From the NCBI GenBank assembly GCA_964020155.1, contig OZ026570.1:1189721-1253720 (forward strand): DNA of 64,000 bases, read 5' to 3'. Below, piece after piece: positions 57,401 to 64,000 of this stretch (within the stretch, counting starts at the first letter, position 1; each line of letters starts with the position of its first letter). This stretch comes from Chondrilla cf. caribensis (taxonomy: Eukaryota; Porifera; Demospongiae; Chondrillida; Chondrillidae). A program made the position numbers and the translations under genes. The notes beneath the pieces were generated by a model. The model was not told the DNA's origin and did not search any database. It worked only from the letters and a program-made list of their open reading frames with translations.

Positions 57401-58000
57401 GTGTATTTAGAATCAGTACTGTACATTATATGCACATACACACCATTTTCCAATGAGAGGTACAATGACTATAATAGTCACATAAAAGATACACAAGGCA
57501 CATATCCACATGACATTGTACTATGCCTAGCCTATCATGTACATGCATGTATGTACTGTATGTAAAACAATATGGATGTCTATTATGTTTATTTTATGCA
57601 CATGATGAGGTGAGGTAATAATATTATAATATAATATTTTATTATGTCAAAATGTTAGTTCGATGCTGTTAAAAGTACATTGATTTCCAGTTCCACAGGT
57701 GTTCACTGACAAGCTTAGGTGGACCCCTTGGACTCAGTCTGGAATAGTTTGAGTTTTAGTGACTATGCATATATTATAGTTGACATCCCCATGTCAAGGC
57801 GATTAATGTACTTACAAATTGTAGCTCATGCAGTACCTCACCTATGTAAGAGATGGCAACAAACTATTACGTTACATGAACACGTTGACTATTGCTAGTC
57901 TAGAAGATTTTCAGTCTTAACTTTTGAAGCATAGCTAATTGCATGGCTAATTGCTTGTCTGCATGTGAAGGGTAAACAGAGTCACTAATAGTGATGCTTC

Positions 58001-58270
58001 AAAGTAACCAACAGCACATATGATATGCCTGAAATGGTGTATGTGTACAGGATTCTCTGAAAGGTTAGTAGGTGCAATATTCTCATGGTTTCAAAGACAC
58101 CATCAAATCAACATCCGATATACCTGGTGTGTTCAATTACCAAAAACAAGTGTACCAGCCCCCACACAGAGCTCAATGGTGGCACCAAATCTTAAATGTG
58201 TACTCATGCAGGTGTAGTTCATAAGTATACACTAACTATAATGTGTGCTTGATGTACGTATGCCATGATA
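58001..58270. repeat. Dispersed repeat, copy 2
   Basis: Second copy of the 57133-57400 repeat with moderate divergence. The 65-codon ORF at 58020 is not conserved in copy 1 and is not a gene. Confidence 0.8.
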
Positions 58271-59500
58271 AGGAATTTATAATCAGTACGTATATTATAT
58301 GCATGTACATACACAACATTTTCCAATGTGGGGTACATTGATTGTACATATTGTATTTTTGGTATTTGTATAATCTTATTTATCCTGGGTGAGAGGCCTT
58401 TAGTCAAAAGACTACTTTACAAGGTACCCAGCAAATACACAATGTCATAAAATATACAGACATGGGATAACAGCAAAAATGGGTGGGTTAAGATTGACAT
58501 AATATTATAATAGATACATGTGATATGTGTATATATATTAATTCCCATGACATTGTATACTAAGAACATAACAAACATGCATGCCGGTACTAGTACTGTA
58601 CATGCATGTAAAACATGCTGGCCACAATCACATCATAGAACAATGAGAACGCCTAATCTGTGGAATTATTTTCGCAGATGTTAGGCCAACTGCGAAATCT
58701 GTGAAAATATTGTCCCATGAAAATTTCCCACTATATATATGGTATATATACAACTACTCGAAACAAGCCTTCATTTTCCGCTTTATATAGTCGGAATGTG
58801 ATGTCCAAATGAGCAATTATGATCCTCTTGTGCATGTAATCCCCTAGTGCAAGGAAACAAGGCATGATGACCAAACAAGTGGACTTCCATGTCCTATTCA
58901 TACTGTGTGAAGGACAGATCTAGAAGGTTGGCTTGGGATCCAGAAATCCAAATAACATCCTCCAATGTTACAAACAAACAGACACTGGTTGAGGCATTAT
59001 GCCTTACGTCAAAATTGATACAGTATGTACTATAATGGATACATGTAAAGCTCAAATTTGGAATATGAATACCATGTACAGCGTACAATTAGGACTAGAA
59101 GTTCAGAAACCACAGTAATTCCCTCAAATGTGTAAACATGTTTTTACACTTGAAAGCTCAAGCATGAAAGTATAACCCTTTGAAGCACTCCATATGTACA
59201 CATACTGGTCCCTTCAGGTGATTCAGGTGAGGCTTACTAGTAAGGCTTACTCAATCAGCTACTCAGTAGTGAACTCTTCTATGGTTGAATATATACCTAA
59301 TATACCATAATAATAATAATAATAATAATTATGGTTATGATATAGTTGTACATGGAAACACAATGTCGATATAGGCATTGTTATAATATAAATAAAAGTA
59401 TGCTGTATATACCAATTAATACAGTCGAATATACCAGTTTGTGCTTTATCTATGAATATTATTTTGAAATGACATCACAATAATTATAAGCACAGATTGG
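58271..59500. other. Intergenic, no gene seen
   Basis: Contains a degenerate M4-like fragment near 58660-58755 and an (AAT)n run near 59308-59330. No exon is recognised. Confidence 0.5.
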
Positions 59501-59508
59501 TATAAAAG
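59501..59508 (+). promoter_or_regulatory. TATA box of secreted gene 3
   Basis: TATAAAAG lies 153 bp upstream of the start codon at 59654, as in secreted gene 1. Confidence 0.6.
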
Positions 59509-59653
59509 GGGTGCACCTGAGCTATATAGCTAGTCATTCAACTTAGCAGTGTTTGAGAAGGAAATAAAGTTTGGCTTCGTTATCAAGATCAAAGAACCAA
59601 AACTCCTGGAAATTCAACAGCTTGCCTTCAAAATTGTTGAAAGGGATTTCAGG

Positions 59654-61095
59654 ATGAGGCTCATATTAGCTCTGTTCATCTGCTTTGTAATCGCTTCTCC
59701 TGAAGTCCAAGGACGCACATATTACATAACAGCCACTGGGACAGTCAAGTGCAAAGTAGGCAACCAGTACGAACCATTGCCTCTTGTAAAGGTTCAACTT
59801 GTAGGCAACTCAAAAATGGCTGATGGACGTACAGATAGTAATGGTGAATTTTCACTAACTGGCAGTGGACAAGATAAACCGGATCCCAAAATCAAGGTTG
59901 TCTATGACTATTCAGGTTCTTATGGGTCTATGCGCATTAGAAACCGGCTTGGACAGACTCGTGATCATTGCGCTGACAAAAAAAGTTATTCACGCAATGT
60001 TAACTTTGACATTAAAATAGATGATGAACACTGCAGAGCTTACTATAGATTTTATCATTGTGGTCTAAAGTATTATTATGACACTGTAGGACGTAAACCA
60101 CCTTATGGGACGCTCTACATAACTACAAGAGCTGTCCTTGCAGATCTTTTCCGAACTGCTTATGCACCCTATACCAAAATCAAACTATCACATTCAGTAG
60201 ACCCAATTACTTGTACTAAAGCAAAGCATGAATTTGCTCACACTATCAGGCACTACTATGATGGGACCTACGGGCATTTCTTGTCGGATGCTGTAAGGTT
60301 CTGGTATCCACGCAAACACAGTTGCACTGATGAGAAAAATGCTGGATTTGCCTTCAACGAAGGGTGGGCAGAATACTGGGCTGGCAGATGTACTAGTAAG
60401 TTACCTCTAGCACTCACTATAGGTAATAAAAGAAACATTATGTGCATGTCATACATCATCCTTATTTTCTATTATACATGGTCAATATTAATTTAATGTC
60501 AGTTATAATTTTGCTGTGGTAGTTACTCATAATATAAACATTGTACATTTATACAATGTTGATGCCTAAAATGGGAACAAATCACCATATGCATGCACAC
60601 ACACAGTATATGAAAGGAACAGAACATATCAACCATATTATTTTGATAGATGCTCGTGGCTCTTGTACATTGGCAATATATTGTGTGACATTAATTTTAG
60701 GAATTATACCTTCTACTAACACTGTTAAGGTTGAAAACTCCTACAGTTCAAAGATTTCATCTTTATTGATCCAATTTTTTTTCCATAACCATGTGGTCAC
60801 AGTACTGCAGAAGAACTCCTCCTCAAAAATCACATTTTATCACATTGCAGGTTATACTGGTTCCAATTACAGAATAGAAGGCCATGTAGCCTCAGCATTG
60901 AAGAGGCTGGCAACAAAGTGTGGCACAAGCAGAGCTCAAATGGTGGATGTGCTGAAGTATAATCCAGGAAACATTCACAGCTTCTGTAATTTCAACTACA
61001 GACATGGTTTGCGTTTCCAAGGATGCAAGCTGACACTCCCAAGGTGCTCCTGCATGAGCAAATTTCGTGAATATTGGTGCAAGAAGTTGGGATAA
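59654..61095 (+). CDS. Secreted transthyretin-like/gluzincin-like protein 3
   Basis: Exons 59654-60395 and 60851-61095 join in phase 1 and give 328 residues. I start at 59654 because MRLILALFICFVIASPEVQG is a signal peptide; the open frame upstream has no ATG. The transthyretin-like domain has ATGTVKCKVG, DSNGEFSLTGSG and PDPKIKVVYDYSG. The second domain has CRAYYRFYHCGLKYYYDTVG, H192-E-F-A-H196 and FNEGWAEYWAG with E236, again forty residues on. The terminal exon encodes EGHVASALKRLATKC and a Cys-rich tail with CSCMSKFREYWCKKLG, longer than in genes 1 and 2. Predicted extracellular metallopeptidase-like protein. Activity is not known. Confidence 0.83.
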
Positions 61096-61700
61096 TCACT
61101 TTTGTGATAATATGCATAATATCTTGGCAAGAGTAACAATATAACGATAATAATGATATAACATATAACGATATAATCTAAAAATTCATAGTTTCCGCTA
61201 CAGTAGTTATTCTATCAATGTTAGGCATAAATTCACATTATTATTATTATTATTGCACTAGTGTATTATTACATACTTGTTTATATAATATAACATGTGA
61301 AAATAATTTAATATTAGACTAATATAAGTTGATGTGAAAAGAAATATGAACTAGCTATACTTGCAACATACAAGACAAGTGCTTTTCAAGAAAATTATAC
61401 TTAATGGCCTGAGCCAGATGTCCAACCGAACCAACTGAAGATCAATTATTAATAAATGTACATATATGTAGGCTAGATACGTGTGTGCAATTATATTATA
61501 TGCAATTCAATAAAAGGGGAAAGAGAACTACTTACCATTTCCAAAATTGTACAACAATGACATACTATACTAGTCTAATTAACTGTATAATATTATACTT
61601 GATCTTATTCATAATACTGTCACGTGTGATGTCAATTAATTAAGATTCTGAGGAGAAGAGTTCTGAGAGATAGGTAGGAGAGTGTTAAACGTCATTTTGG
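61096..61700. other. AT-rich intergenic, no gene seen
   Basis: AT-rich sequence with an (ATT)n run near 61238-61254. No coding or RNA feature is recognised. Confidence 0.5.
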
Positions 61701-61703
61701 CTA

Positions 61704-62262
61704 AATGAAGCTTTCTCCTAGAGGCAAACCAAGTTCCTTACAGACAGCAAAAACAGAAAAATTCCCATTTCTATGAAGAACAATACGGCAGCCAAAGTCG
61801 AGAAGATTTTCTAGGTGAAGAGATTGCTGTTTTGTGCAGCCAGATCAAACAATGTTGCAATAATCAAAGGAAGTTAGGATGTAAGATTTTAGGAATACAA
61901 GTAGTAGATTTTTGGAAAAAAAAAAACAGACAAGCACTAGCGATGGACGCAAGTAGATGGAGGCTACGAGTTACCTTGCTACACAACTTGTCAATGTGGT
62001 CACACCAAGTCAAAGTATCATTTATCAACACACCAAGAAACTTGAAGCACTGGCTGGACTTGCTCAACAGCATCCCCATCAATACTTAACTGCAGGGTAT
62101 CCTCTTTCTTGCGTCTGCTAGAGTGGATCAGCATACTCTTAGTTTTGGAAGTGTTAAGCTTAAGACTGTTCTTCCGTAACCACAGGTTGGAGAGGTCAAA
62201 GCAAAGCTGGAGGGAAGACTGAAGAGTGGAAATGTTGTCGCTGACTATGTAGGTAGTTGACT
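61704..62262 (-). pseudogene. Non-LTR retrotransposon (LINE) reverse-transcriptase C-terminal fragment
   Basis: Minus-strand reading gives TTYIVSDNISTLQSSLQLC, then a WLRKNSLKLNTSKTKSM motif, then after a frameshift FKFLGVLINDTLTWCDHIDK followed by LCSKVTRSLHLL, and after another frame change SFDYCNIV and LHLENLLDFGCRIV. The order, namely the residues after the YxDD box, WL-N-LKLN-KT, FLGV-D--L-W--HI, then the thumb, is that of LINE reverse transcriptases. The 5' part and the YxDD Asp pair are missing. Two frameshifts and an in-frame stop show it is dead. Confidence 0.8.
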
Positions 62263-62666
62263 ACTGTGCCTATACCATATAAGGATTCCTTTTACTCAAG
62301 TTACTTTAATTTGTTGTACACATGATTTCTAATCTATCAATTAACAACTACAGTAACTGATAAGGTTAAAGCAGAAACTTCCAATTTGTCAGTTTGTGTG
62401 ACTTTAACTCTTATACAATGGCTTGTGTTGTCAAACAGACTCTGTGATACCATGAAAAAAATTGAAGAATGTGTACAACTGCTGTGACTACTAGGCCTTC
62501 ATGGGGATTTTCGTGTATCACTCAAGTTACTTCACAATGTACCACTTGTGATCTAATCAACAATAGAGGCCATAAAGCTTAGCTAAAATTTTTACCACGC
62601 AGTCATCACGACACAATCCTGTAGTCTTGCTAATACAAGCAAAATTATTCTAGTATATAAGTTAAT

Positions 62667-62708
62667 TTGACCTAATCAACAAAAGGTCTCTTTTGTTGAT
62701 TAGGTCAA
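62667..62708. repeat. Perfect 19-bp inverted repeat with 4-base loop
   Basis: TTGACCTAATCAACAAAAG, GTCT, then its exact reverse complement. It would form a strong hairpin. No gene is adjacent and no T-run follows. It could be a palindromic microelement. Confidence 0.8.
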
Positions 62709-63440
62709 CCAATGATTTATGACTGAGTTTTCTTTTGTATGTCAGTTTTTCACAGATAAAATGAAAAGTTTGAAAAGATGTCGAAGCACCAGAAATCTCG
62801 GGGTGATCAAAAGCGGGTGAATTTCTCGAGAATTGCCTATTTGCGATCACATGGACGCAACCTCACTACCTACTGAAGTTCTAGCTGGCAGAGGAGTTTA
62901 CAAGGGCATTAAGGATAATAACATAAAAGACAGGAGTTATTTTGATGTATTAATTGGATAAAATACTGTTTGTTCCATTCAACACTCATCCCGTGAAGTT
63001 TTGACACTTTTTGTCTTATATTAACGCCTACTTGAAGATAATCAATAACTCAAACACATCGTGGAGAAAGACTTAACAGAAAAAAATTGCACCTTATACT
63101 GGTGAAGGATAGTAGATACCTGACAGCTGTACTCTTTCTCCGCTTTTATGAAGTAACTGCCGGCCGAGAATGCTAAATGATTGGAATTAGGACAGTTTAT
63201 TTTATACAATATGATTTTCATATAATATTGCCACTCCTATATTGTTGCATAAAATTTATCAGATGTACTAAGGCTGATAAGAGTATTGATCAATTCTTGA
63301 CTACTGTACACTGTAATTTTTAGTATGTAAGCTGATTTCGAATTTGCAACAATAATCACAACTTTACATGTTATGACACGGTCTGTTATGAAATACAATT
63401 ACATCATTTAATCACTACAATATTATTCAATACACTGCAT
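62709..63440. other. Intergenic, no gene seen
   Basis: No first exon (signal peptide, transthyretin-like domain or HExxH) of the secreted family is present upstream of the orphan exon at 63447. Confidence 0.5.
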
Positions 63441-63446
63441 GGTTTA

Positions 63447-63617
63447 CTGGTTCAGATTACAGAGTTGACGTAGCCTCAGCACTGAGGAAGCTGGCAACAA
63501 AGTGTGATAAAAGTAAAGCACAAATGGTGGAGGTACTCAAGAGCAATCCAGGGAGTATTTACAGCTTTGATGATTTCAACAATAAATTCTACTCAAAGTA
63601 TCGCTGCAAATTGTGAA
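63447..63617 (+). pseudogene. Orphan terminal exon of the secreted transthyretin-like/gluzincin-like family
   Basis: The frame reads TGSDYRVDVASALRKLATKC, then KSKAQMVEVLKSNPGSIYSF, and stops with TGA at 63617. It matches the last exons of genes 1-3. Relative to gene 2, six bases are deleted in frame (EGN reduced to D). The frame is open, but no acceptor AG-G(T/G) context or upstream exon is found, so it is most likely a partial duplicate. It may be used by exons outside what I can recognise. Confidence 0.7.
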
Positions 63618-64000
63618 CCATCCACACTACAGTGGTCTATTGGGTATATTCATAGATCCTAATTATAATTGAATAAAATCAAATTCATACTAAGTGTCAC
63701 CATTTTTTCATAATTGCACAATTCATCAGACTATATAGAGTGAGCCATAATAATATGAATATACAGTATGGACAATAAATATAATATATACATTATTCAT
63801 AAAAATTACACAAGGGATAACTATTATACAGTAGAAAAGGAGTGTATAAATGTGCATGTGAAAAAAATTTGCTTGAAGGTATATAAGAATAAAGTGGTCT
63901 ACTGTGAGACATGTGTGTATGTGTATGTAGGTGCAGTTCTCTACATCATGTCCTGTAATCATCCAAGTATACATACCCACGGCATTCCTGATATGTATGT
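63618..64000. other. Intergenic to window edge, no gene seen
   Basis: AT-rich sequence. An AATAAA at about 63671 lies 55 bases after the orphan exon stop and might be a retained polyadenylation signal. Confidence 0.4.

Overview
This is nuclear DNA from an animal: the genes are split by GT-AG introns, there are satellites, miniature transposons and long GT/CA microsatellites, and the recognisable genes are animal ones (ARP3/ACTR3, CLN8, an alsin-like gene, and the ciliary EF-hand gene EFHB). Compact genes, short introns, an abundance of TACGTA-type motifs and lineage-specific secreted and membrane families suggest an early-branching metazoan. A demosponge is my best guess, from general impression only.

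Layout. 1-2.3 kb: 5' part of EFHB on the minus strand, running off the left edge. 2.5-4.7 kb and 18.8-20.4 kb: two near-identical genes on the minus strand for a secreted-ectodomain plus multi-pass membrane protein of a family I do not recognise; a divergent third member lies on the plus strand at 33.9-36.3 kb. 4.8-17.8 kb: a satellite block made of three related tandem-repeat families (A about 188 bp, B about 355 bp, C 207 bp), with A and B present in opposite orientations on either side of a GC-rich unique core. 20.6-21.1 kb: a small unrecognised two-exon gene. 22.9-32.2 kb: alsin/ALS2CL-like gene (PH end, MORN repeats, VPS9-type C-terminus). 37.4-38.4 kb: dispanin (CD225)-like remnants. 39.2-40.4 kb: intronless CLN8. 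40.8-49.1 kb: complete 11-exon ACTR3 whose introns carry several non-autonomous DNA transposons. 51.7-63.6 kb: a tandem cluster of three two-exon genes, plus an orphan terminal exon, for secreted proteins combining a transthyretin-like domain with a HExxH...NEGWA gluzincin-like domain. 61.7-62.3 kb: a decayed LINE reverse-transcriptase fragment.

The most interesting items are (1) the secreted transthyretin-like/gluzincin family, in which one tandem copy has lost the first zinc-binding His and the catalytic Glu and so looks like a pseudoenzyme; (2) the ectodomain plus multi-TM family, with exon-restricted near-identity between duplicates; (3) the inverted satellite arms around a promoter-bearing GC-rich core; and (4) splice donors of conserved genes formed by the first bases of GT microsatellites. 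The conserved genes are housekeeping or ciliary and show no sign of acting as one pathway; the tandem families are the accessory part. Exon boundaries were set by hand from splice consensus, reading-phase agreement and family similarity recalled from memory; no alignments were run.
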